From Pseudomonas knackmussii B13 (GTDB taxonomy: Bacteria > Pseudomonadota > Gammaproteobacteria > Pseudomonadales > Pseudomonadaceae): a DNA stretch of 64,000 nucleotides. The DNA is taken from the NCBI RefSeq assembly GCF_000689415.1, contig NZ_HG322950.1:2177501-2241500 (forward strand), in the 5' to 3' direction. Shown piece after piece: positions 55,245 through 64,000 of this stretch (position 1 is its first letter; every line of letters starts with the position of its first letter). The notes below the pieces were generated by a model. The model was not told the origin of the DNA. It searched no databases and saw only the letters and a program-made list of their open reading frames with translations. The position numbers were made by a program, and so were the translations under genes.

Positions 55245-55446
55245 CGAGCCCGCGCTCCCGGTAGGAGCGGACCTTGTCCGCGAACGGCGCATGCCGGATG
55301 CGCTGGCGTTTTGGGGCGATTCCTTTCCCTCTCCCCAACCCTCTCCCGCACGCGGGAGAGGGGGCCGTTCGGCGTAGGCGGCGAAGATAGGCGCAATCCT
55401 GTAGGAGCGGATTCATCCGCGAAAATCCCCGCGCCATTTTCAACCG

Positions 55447-55492
55447 GTAGGAGCGGGCCATGCCCGCGATTCGCGGATAAATCCGCTCCTAC
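55447..55492. repeat. REP-like palindromic element
   Basis: GTAGGAGCGGGCCATG with the closing arm AAATCCGCTCCTAC. A partial copy of the same repeat precedes it at 55401. Confidence 0.7.
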
Positions 55493-55613
55493 GATTCCCC
55501 GTCATCCCCGCGAACGCGGGGACCCAGAGAAAGGGGCAGCATTCGTGCCGTGCGGTTCGCGAGCAAGGACTAGGCGTCCCCCTCGATCCTACGAAGAGCA
55601 GGAGTATCCGCGC

Positions 55614-55912
55614 ACACCGGACTGCCCCTTGCAGGAGGCCGAGCTAAGCCCACGCAGAGGAGGTTGCGCGACATGGATGTCGCAAAAGCCCCGATGGGCT
55701 ACAGGGACGTACCCTCGGGGCGGGCCTCCGGGTGCGTGGGGATGTGCGAGGGAAGTCCGGCTCCGCCGGACCCGTATGTCGGGGCAAGCACTTTGGTTAC
55801 TTTCTTGCGTTTGAGAAAGTGACTCGCCCGAGGGGGCGAAACAAGAAACATCCGAACACGCCGAAGCGGCGCGCTACCACTTTCTAGATCCCCGCATTCG
55901 CGGGGAAGACGA
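55614..55912 (+). repeat. long structured intergenic repeat, copy 2
   Basis: 299 bases matching 15421-15734 in the same orientation. The ordered hairpins are conserved, including GCGACAT-GG-ATGTCGC and GTCCGGC-TCC-GCCGGAC, and a stem at 55796-55805 with 55814-55823. Relative to copy 1, that stem has changed three base pairs on both sides while staying paired. It ends in the CCCCGC palindrome. Confidence 0.8.
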
Positions 55913-55936
55913 GGAAGGGAGGCGCAGTACGCAACC

Positions 55937-56000
55937 GTAGGAGCGACGGGGGCGCCTAGCCCTTGTCCGCGAAAAAAATCGCGGATGAATCCGCTCCTAC
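55937..56000. repeat. REP-like palindromic pair
   Basis: GTAGGAGCGACGG with the opposing AATCCGCTCCTAC. Another copy directly after it is split by the IS element (56020-56036 and 57284-57296). Confidence 0.6.
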
Positions 56001-56072
56001 AGGGATACACCGTGCAACGCGGTTCGCGGATGAGATTGAAGTGGTCAAGTAAAACTGGACACTGGTTTAGGT

Positions 56073-56900
56073 CTATCCAGCCAGCTCTTCACGCCGTGCC
56101 GGTGTCTGGTAATCGTTGTGACTGTGTGGCCGTTGGTGGTTGTAGTAGTCGGTGACGTAACGCAGCACGTCGGCTTCCGCCTGGGGCTGATCGACGTAGC
56201 CGGAGGGCGGTATCCATTCCGACTTGAGGCTTCTGAAGAATCGCTCCATCGGCGCGTTATCCCAGCAGTTTCCTCGACCGCTCATGCTTTGCCGAATGCC
56301 GTAGCGCCAGAGCATTTGGCGAAATTCGAGGCTGGTGTAATGACAGCCCTGGTCGGAGTGAAACATCAGTTGCTGTGGCATGCCCCTGGCTTCGTAGGCC
56401 ACCCGCAGAGCGCGCCCGGTGAGTTGTGAGTCGGGCCGGTTGGACATGGCCCAGCCGACGATCCGACGTGCATACAGATCCATCACGGCGGCCAGGTAGA
56501 TCCAGCGGCCACCGGCCCAGATGTACGTCACATCCCCGCACCACACCTGGTTGGGGCGGCTCACATTGAACCGGCGCGCCAGCTCATTGGCCGCGATGGC
56601 ACTGTGTTCCTTGGCAACCCGGTAGCGATGTTTACGGCGTTGTGTACTGACGAGCCCGGCCTCTTTCATCAACCGGGCGGCAAGGTAACGGCCTGCAGGA
56701 AAGCCCTCGTTGCGCAAGGCGGCCGATAGCGTTCGGGCACCGGCCGCGCTGCGGCTCTGGGCATGCAGTTCCACCACGCGCTGGCGTAACGCTTCTCGTC
56801 GACTGCAGACGCGTGCCTGCCGCTTTCGGGCCGCATAAACACTGTTGCGATTTACCTGGAATAACCGGCACAGTTCCGTACGCGAATACTGCTCGCCCAA
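56073..56900 (-). CDS. IS3-family transposase catalytic part (OrfB)
   Basis: 275 residues with the DDE integrase core: Asp in WCGDVTYIW, Asp in HSDQGCHYTS and Glu in NAPMERFFRSLKSE. Its first codon as an open frame is a TTG without a ribosome site. The preceding codons continue in frame back to the slippery site in orfA, so it is probably made only as an OrfAB fusion by -1 frameshifting. It has no internal stop. Confidence 0.92.
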   Translation of the reverse strand: MGEQYSRTELCRLFQVNRNSVYAARKRQARVCSRREALRQRVVELHAQSRSAAGARTLSAALRNEGFPAGRYLAARLMKEAGLVSTQRRKHRYRVAKEHSAIAANELARRFNVSRPNQVWCGDVTYIWAGGRWIYLAAVMDLYARRIVGWAMSNRPDSQLTGRALRVAYEARGMPQQLMFHSDQGCHYTSLEFRQMLWRYGIRQSMSGRGNCWDNAPMERFFRSLKSEWIPPSGYVDQPQAEADVLRYVTDYYNHQRPHSHNDYQTPARREELAG

Positions 56901-56917
56901 TGCCTCGACCAGCCTGA

Positions 56918-57214
56918 CTAGTCGAGGGCGTCCGACATCAAGAGAGCGGTAGCCTTTTTTAGAATCTCTTTCTCCCGCTCCAAGCGGCGGACTTGCGCCT
57001 CCAACTCCTGAATGCGCCGCTGATCCTCTGTCAGCGCCTTGCTATGCGCAGGCGTCTGGCCGCCACGCTCCAGTTGCAACTGCGCCACCCAGCGACGCAT
57101 CGCCGTGGGCCCCACCCCCATCGCCTTGCAGGCGGCCGGCACCGTATAGCCTTGATCCACCACCAAGCGGGCGGCTTCCAGTTTGAAATCTGGACTGAAT
57201 GATCTTCTGCTCAT
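56918..57214 (-). CDS. IS3-family transposase DNA-binding part (OrfA)
   Basis: 98 residues from the ATG at 57214 with GAGGTG upstream. A helix-turn-helix (LVVDQGYTVPAACKAMGV) is followed by a leucine-zipper-like coiled coil (RIQELEAQVRRLEREKEIL). The stretch ends in ILKKATALLMSD just past the A6G slip site. It ends at a TAG 17 bases before the orfB open frame proper. Confidence 0.92.
   Translation of the reverse strand: MSRRSFSPDFKLEAARLVVDQGYTVPAACKAMGVGPTAMRRWVAQLQLERGGQTPAHSKALTEDQRRIQELEAQVRRLEREKEILKKATALLMSDALD
56954..56960 (-). other. programmed -1 frameshift site A6G in the IS
   Basis: The IS-sense strand reads CT-AAAAAAG-GCT. In frame it gives Leu-Lys-Lys-Ala; slipping back one base gives Gly-Tyr-Arg and joins the orfB frame without a stop. 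This is the classic IS3 slippery heptamer. Confidence 0.85.
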
Positions 57215-57354
57215 GAACACCTCAGCTGTGGGCGAAGCTTAACGCCCTATCGGGGTGTCCAGAATCATTAGGCCACTTCAGATCCGCCCCTACGGGAGGG
57301 GCCAGGGCAGCCCTCTGCGGAAGAGGGGCTGCCTGGTTTCGGAGCGGGTGCGAC

Positions 57355-58920
57355 TCAGCGGTTGAACCGCTCAACCAGCGAGTACTGCTCCTGCGCCGTG
57401 CCGGTCAGCTCCTCGCTGAGCAGCGCGGTGCGCTGGGCTTCGCCGGAAGTCTGGTCGGCCAGCTGGGCGATGGTCGCGATGTTGCGGTTGATCTCCTCGG
57501 CCACCGCGCTCTGTTCCTCGGCTGCCGCAGCGATCTGGTGGGCCATGTCGGCGATGTTGGCCACCGAATCGCTGATGCCGACCAGCGCCTGGTCGGCCAG
57601 GAGCACGCGCTCCACGCCTTCGTCGGCTTGGCGGCGGCCGGTCTCCATGGCGCTGACTGCGTTTTCGGCAGTCTGCTGCAACTTGGCGATCAGGCCGTGG
57701 ATCTGCTCGGTGGATTCGGCGGTGCGCTGGGCCAGCGAACGCACCTCGTCGGCCACCACGGCGAAGCCGCGGCCCATCTCGCCGGCGCGGGCCGCTTCGA
57801 TGGCGGCGTTGAGCGCCAGCAGGTTGGTCTGGTCGGCGATGCCCTTGATCACGTCGACCACGCCGCCGATCTCGTTGCTGTCCTGGGCCAGCTGGCTGAC
57901 TGCCAGGCCGGTTTCACCCACCGAAGCGGACAAGCGCTCGATGGCTTCGCGGGTTTCGCTGGCGATGCTGCGGCCCTGGCGGGTCAGCTCGTTGGCCTGG
58001 CGGGTGGCGTCGGCGGTGCGTTGCACGTTGTTCGCCACTTCCTGGGTGGTCGCGGCCATCTCGTTGACGGCGGTGGCCACCTGGTCGGTTTCGACGCGCT
58101 GGCGCTCAAGGCCCGCCGAGCTGTGGTGCGCCAGGCTGTCGGCCTGGCGGGCCTGCTGGGTGAGCTGTTCGGCGGTGTCCTGCAGGCGCGTCAGGCAGGT
58201 CTTCAGGCGCGCTTCCTGGCTGAGGATCGACATTTCCAGGCGCGCCTGGGCGCCACGGCTGTCGGTGTACATCTGCGCGATCAGCGGGTCCGAGGTGGTC
58301 TGCTCGGCGAGGCGCAGCAGGCGCTTGAGGCCGCGCTGCTGCCAGCTAAGGCCGGCCAGGCCCAGCGGCACGGCGAGCAGGGCGGCGAGGAGGAAGCCCC
58401 AGTGCGAGTCGAGCCAGGTGCCAATAAGGAAGGCGACCTGGCTGGTGAGGATGAACGGCAGCCAGTCCTGCAGCACCGGCAGCCAGCGGTCGCGCTGGGG
58501 CACGGCCGACTTGCCGGCGGCGATGCGCTGGTACAGCGCCTGGGCGCGTTCCACCTGCTCGGCGGTGGGGCGCACGCGCACCGATTCGTAGCCGACGATC
58601 TCGTTGCGCTCGAAGACTGGCGTGACGTAGGCGTTGACCCAGTAGTGGTCGCCGTTCTTGCAGCGGTTCTTGACGATGCCCATCCACGGCCGGCCCTTCT
58701 TCAGGGTCTCCCACATGTGCGCGAACACCGCCGGCGGCACGTCCGGGTGGCGTACCAGGTTGTGCGGCGAGCCGAGCAGCTCTTCGCGCTCGAAGCCACT
58801 GATGGCGACGAAGGCGTCGTTGGTGTAGGTGATCACCCCGCGGTGGTCCGTGGTGGAGATCAGGCGCTGTTCGGCAGGGTAGGTGCGTTCACGCTGGGTG
58901 ACCGGCTGGTTGTTGCGCAT
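57355..58920 (-). CDS. aer: Aer-like PAS chemoreceptor
   Basis: 521 residues. The N-terminal PAS domain (about 15-125; GVITYTNDAFVAISGF) is expected to bind FAD. Two hydrophobic stretches (around 155-195) form the membrane part, followed by a HAMP-like link and the chemoreceptor signalling domain with GIADQTNLLALNAAIEAARA. It guides movement toward favourable oxygen or energy levels. A possible Anr site lies 104-117 bases upstream of the ATG, in keeping with the low-oxygen theme. Confidence 0.9.
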   Translation of the reverse strand: MRNNQPVTQRERTYPAEQRLISTTDHRGVITYTNDAFVAISGFEREELLGSPHNLVRHPDVPPAVFAHMWETLKKGRPWMGIVKNRCKNGDHYWVNAYVTPVFERNEIVGYESVRVRPTAEQVERAQALYQRIAAGKSAVPQRDRWLPVLQDWLPFILTSQVAFLIGTWLDSHWGFLLAALLAVPLGLAGLSWQQRGLKRLLRLAEQTTSDPLIAQMYTDSRGAQARLEMSILSQEARLKTCLTRLQDTAEQLTQQARQADSLAHHSSAGLERQRVETDQVATAVNEMAATTQEVANNVQRTADATRQANELTRQGRSIASETREAIERLSASVGETGLAVSQLAQDSNEIGGVVDVIKGIADQTNLLALNAAIEAARAGEMGRGFAVVADEVRSLAQRTAESTEQIHGLIAKLQQTAENAVSAMETGRRQADEGVERVLLADQALVGISDSVANIADMAHQIAAAAEEQSAVAEEINRNIATIAQLADQTSGEAQRTALLSEELTGTAQEQYSLVERFNR

Positions 58921-59023
58921 GTGGGGGACGTCCAGGAAGCGGCGGGTTCAGAGGGGGTATCGGCCGCTTCGACGAAAAGTTGAATGCGGTCACGCTTTTG
59001 GCGCTGGCATCATGGCGTGGAAG

Positions 59024-59037
59024 CAGATTGTAATCAA
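59024..59037 (-). promoter_or_regulatory. weak Anr-like site upstream of aer
   Basis: On the aer strand the sequence is TTGATTACAATCTG, matching TTGAT-N4-ATCAA at 8 of 10 positions. It lies about 104-117 bases before the ATG, in the short gap shared with the acnA terminator hairpin. Confidence 0.5.
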
Positions 59038-59058
59038 ATTGACATTTGGTGGTATGGC

Positions 59059-59090
59059 AGCGCCCCGTGACCTTTTGGTCACGGGGCGCT
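59059..59090 (-). terminator. hairpin after acnA
   Basis: AGCGCCCCGTGACC-TTTT-GGTCACGGGGCGCT: a 14-base perfect stem starting 12 bases after the acnA stop. The T-run after it is poor. Confidence 0.7.
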
Positions 59091-59101
59091 CCGGCTTGGC
59101 C

Positions 59102-61777
<2,676 letters not shown>

Positions 61778-61994
61778 GACATTCTCCTCAGGCTGATTGG
61801 CCGTCGGCGCTGCACGGAAGCGTCGACGGCGAGCGTTGCCGCGTCCTTCAGAAATTTCGCAGGCAATCGCGTCGAAACACTCAAGCTAGACCCCGCAGGC
61901 GGGTCCCGCCACGACCGGTGGGCCGCTCGGGCGGCGAATCCGGGTGAAAGCCGCGGCGCCAGGCACTATAGTGCGCGGCCGAGGAGACACCCCG

Positions 61995-63044
61995 ATGAAC
62001 ACCCTGTTACTGCATTGCCGTCCGGGCTTCGAAAACGAAGTCTGCGCCGAGATTTCCGAACGCGCCGCCGAACTGGAAGTGGCCGGCTACGCCCGGGCCA
62101 AGCCCGCCACCGCGTACGCCGAATTCGTCTGCCAGGATGCCGATGGCGCCGAGCTGCTGATGCGCCGCCTGCGCTTTTCCGAGCTGATCTTCCCGCGCCA
62201 GTGGGCGCGCGGCAGCTTCGTCCCGCTGCCCGAGCAGGACCGCATCGGCGCGCTGCTCGAAGTGCTGGCCGACTATCCGCAATGCGGCAGCCTCTGGCTG
62301 GAAGTCTTCGACAGCAACGAAGGCAAGGAGCTCTCGACCTTCTGCCGCAAGTTCGAAAAGCCCCTGCGCGCCGCGCTGACCAAGGCCGGGCGCCTGCGCG
62401 AGGACCCGAGCCTGCCGCGCCTGCTGCTGACCTTCCGCTCCGGCCGCGAGGTCTTCGTCGGCCTGGCCGGCCCGCGCAACAGCGCCATGTGGCCGATGGG
62501 CATCCCGCGCCTGAAGTTCCCCCGCGAGGCGCCCAGCCGTTCCACGCTCAAGCTGGAAGAGGCCTGGCACCACTTCATCCCGCGCCAGGATTGGGACAAG
62601 CGCCTGGCGCCGGGCATGCTCGCCGTCGACCTGGGCGCCGCGCCCGGCGGCTGGACCTGGCAGCTGGTGAACCGGGAGATGCGGGTGATCGCCGTGGACA
62701 ACGGGCCGATGGCCGAGAACCTGATCTATTCCGGCCTGGTCGATCACCAGCGCGCGGACGGCTACGTGTTCCGCCCGCGGCAGATGGTCGACTGGATGGT
62801 CTGCGACATCGTCGAGAAGCCGGCGCGCACCGGTTCGCTGATCGAGACCTGGATCGGCGAGGGGCTGTGCCGCGAGGCGGTGGTCAACCTCAAGCTGCCG
62901 ATGAAGCAGCGCTACGCCGAGGTGCGCAAGATCCTCGGCCGCCTGGAACAGGCGTTCCAGGAGCGCGGGCTGCGCGTGGCCATCGGCTGCAAGCAGCTCT
63001 ACCACGACCGGGAAGAGGTCACCTGCCACCTGCGGCGTCTGTAA
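61995..63044 (+). CDS. rlmM: 23S rRNA 2'-O-ribose methyltransferase RlmM
   Basis: 349 residues from the ATG at 61995, with GAGGAGAC upstream. An N-terminal THUMP-like domain precedes a Rossmann methyltransferase with motif I VDLGAAPGGWTW and a K-D-K-E set (LKLEEAW, VCDIVEKP, NLKLPMK). It modifies C2498 of 23S rRNA using SAM in E. coli. It is divergent from acnA. Confidence 0.94.
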   Translation: MNTLLLHCRPGFENEVCAEISERAAELEVAGYARAKPATAYAEFVCQDADGAELLMRRLRFSELIFPRQWARGSFVPLPEQDRIGALLEVLADYPQCGSLWLEVFDSNEGKELSTFCRKFEKPLRAALTKAGRLREDPSLPRLLLTFRSGREVFVGLAGPRNSAMWPMGIPRLKFPREAPSRSTLKLEEAWHHFIPRQDWDKRLAPGMLAVDLGAAPGGWTWQLVNREMRVIAVDNGPMAENLIYSGLVDHQRADGYVFRPRQMVDWMVCDIVEKPARTGSLIETWIGEGLCREAVVNLKLPMKQRYAEVRKILGRLEQAFQERGLRVAIGCKQLYHDREEVTCHLRRL

Positions 63045-63133
63045 TTTCTGAAGGAGAAATCCGACTTTCGGTGACTTGTCCTACAGGCGCGCATTGACCA
63101 TGCTGTGCGGCGCCTGCCACCACGGAGTCGGTC

Positions 63134-64000
63134 GTGAAGCGAAAGTTGCCCTCTCTGCTGGGCAGTTACAGCCGCATGTTGTTGCCGCGCCGAGGACTGG
63201 GGCGCGGCGAGCGCCTGCCTTACCTGGCCATGGACAGCCACAGCCTGCGCCTGGACCTGGGCCATCTGCGCGCCTATCGCCAGCATTTCGGCCTCGATCC
63301 GGCGCTGGGCGTGCCGCTGCTCTACCCGCAGGTGATCTGCCTGCCGCTGCACCTGCGCCTGCTCAGCCGCTCGCGCATGCCGCTCTCGGTGCTCGGGTTG
63401 ATCCACCTGCGCAGCCACATCCAGCGCTACCGCCATCTGCATGAAAGCGACCAGTTGCTCGTCGACTGCCGCATCCTCACCAGCCGGCGTGGCCCGCTGG
63501 GCCTGGAGGTCGACGTGGCCACCGAGGTCTGGCACCAGGACATGCTCTACTGGCAGTCGATCACCACCTACCTGCGCCGCGGCGATTTCCTCGATGCCCA
63601 CGCCGAACCCGACCCGCTGCCCGAGCGCGCCCACTGGGAAACCCTGGAAGCCCCGCCGCATCCGGGCGTTCAGTGGCGCGTGCCGAAGATCGCCGGCTGG
63701 CGCTATGCCGGCCTGAGCGGCGACTTCAACCCGCTGCACCTGTCGCGCTTCATGGCCTCGCACTACGGCTTCGGCAAACCCTTCGCCCACGGCATGTGGA
63801 GCCTGGCGCGCAGCCTGACCGGCCGGCGCCTGGCCGAGCACGTGCGGCTGGACGTGCACTTCAAGGCGCCGCTGCCGCTGGGCAGCCAGGTGCGCCAGAG
63901 CCATCGTGTGCAAGGGCAGAAGGAGCAATGGGCGTTGCTGCCGGCGGACGCCGAAGGGCCGGCCATGCTGCTCGCCCAGCTCGACGAGGCGCCCGCCGCG
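63134..64000 (+). CDS. MaoC-like hotdog dehydratase (3' end cut off)
   Basis: 289 codons are visible and the frame is open at the window edge. The only start that reaches the N-terminal sequence is GTG 63134 with CGGAG upstream; ATG 63176 is the next. The hydratase signature is LSGDFNPLHLSRF near the C-terminal part, and the rest (FGKPFAHGMWSLARSL) matches MaoC-type (R)-enoyl-CoA hydratases. A preceding TGA in frame limits the start. The substrate is unknown. Confidence 0.82.
   Translation, partial: MKRKLPSLLGSYSRMLLPRRGLGRGERLPYLAMDSHSLRLDLGHLRAYRQHFGLDPALGVPLLYPQVICLPLHLRLLSRSRMPLSVLGLIHLRSHIQRYRHLHESDQLLVDCRILTSRRGPLGLEVDVATEVWHQDMLYWQSITTYLRRGDFLDAHAEPDPLPERAHWETLEAPPHPGVQWRVPKIAGWRYAGLSGDFNPLHLSRFMASHYGFGKPFAHGMWSLARSLTGRRLAEHVRLDVHFKAPLPLGSQVRQSHRVQGQKEQWALLPADAEGPAMLLAQLDEAPAA

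Larger units (their letters stand above)
55245..56036. other. 792-base repeat-rich intergenic gap
   Basis: No gene is convincing. In order it holds a GTAGGAGCGGACC half-REP (55261-55284), a CCCTCTCCC/GGGAGAGGG hairpin (55328-55368), a GTAGGAGCGG half (55401-55420), a full REP (55447-55492), a CCCCGCG/CGCGGGG palindrome (55505-55522), copy 2 of the long structured repeat (55614-55912), and a REP-like pair (55937-56000) that leads to the IS insertion point. Confidence 0.65.
56037..57280 (-). mobile_element. IS3-family insertion sequence
   Basis: 1244 bases. The ends are inverted repeats starting TGAAGTGG and matching at about 20 of 26 positions (both contain CTGGACAC). A 3-base GAT lies at each outer edge (56034-56036 and 57281-57283), a target duplication of the size IS3 makes. 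It contains orfA, a frameshift site and orfB, all with intact frames, so it may still be active. Confidence 0.92.

Overview
The window is high-GC DNA (about two thirds G+C) whose gene content and order fit a Pseudomonas chromosome. The run dnaX, ybaB, recR, acyl-CoA dehydrogenase, short-chain dehydrogenase (SDR)/flavin monooxygenase, apt, anr, hemN, cco genes, aer, acnA, rlmM follows the order I recall from P. aeruginosa. The ben/cat/ant catabolic block, which I recall as lying elsewhere in PAO1, sits next to it here. The exact species cannot be named from sequence alone. I see no rRNA, tRNA, CRISPR array, integrase or phage module.

Region 1 (about 0-15.4 kb) is a catechol-forming and catechol-cleaving island. 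It holds benR, a cupin gene, benABC and benD (benzoate to catechol), catR with catBCA (catechol to the beta-ketoadipate branch), an OprD/BenF-like porin, and antABC with antR (anthranilate to catechol). A pair of perfect XylS/BenR-type direct repeats lies upstream of benA, and a CatR-type palindrome lies between catR and catB. catB carries one extra C that breaks its reading frame while catC and catA are intact.

Region 2 (15.8-29.7 kb) is mostly housekeeping and small enzymes: ppnP, a DEDDh exonuclease, a beta-hydroxyacid dehydrogenase, a START-domain protein, an orphan solute-binding protein, dnaX-ybaB-recR, a rhodanese/GNAT pair divergent from ftrA, an acyl-CoA dehydrogenase, an OsmC/AraC pair, a DUF4242 protein and a methyltransferase.

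Region 3 (29.8-37.4 kb) has an SDR plus Baeyer-Villiger-type monooxygenase operon facing a TetR gene across a 16-bp inverted repeat. Next is a canonical long-Q-loop cytochrome bd operon (cydP-cydA-cydB-cydX-ybgE-like), including a 38-residue CydX, and then a PF10118 protein.

Region 4 (37.7-53.2 kb) is a low-oxygen respiration block: apt, anr, hemN, the cbb3 assembly genes (SafE-like protein, ccoS, ccoI, ccoH, ccoG) and two tandem cbb3 oxidase operons (ccoNOQP-1 and -2). Anr-type boxes lie upstream of hemN, upstream of ccoN2 and, more weakly, upstream of the Aer-like receptor gene.

Region 5 (53.2-64 kb) holds an alpha/beta hydrolase, a fatty-acyl-CoA-reductase-like SDR, a repeat-rich gap with an intact IS3-family element inserted in a REP palindrome, an Aer-like chemoreceptor, acnA, rlmM and the start of a MaoC-type dehydratase gene that runs off the end. 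Two diverged copies of a roughly 300-bp intergenic element (15421-15734 and 55614-55912) share a chain of hairpins. One stem shows three compensatory base-pair changes between copies, which makes it the best candidate here for an uncharacterised structured element.
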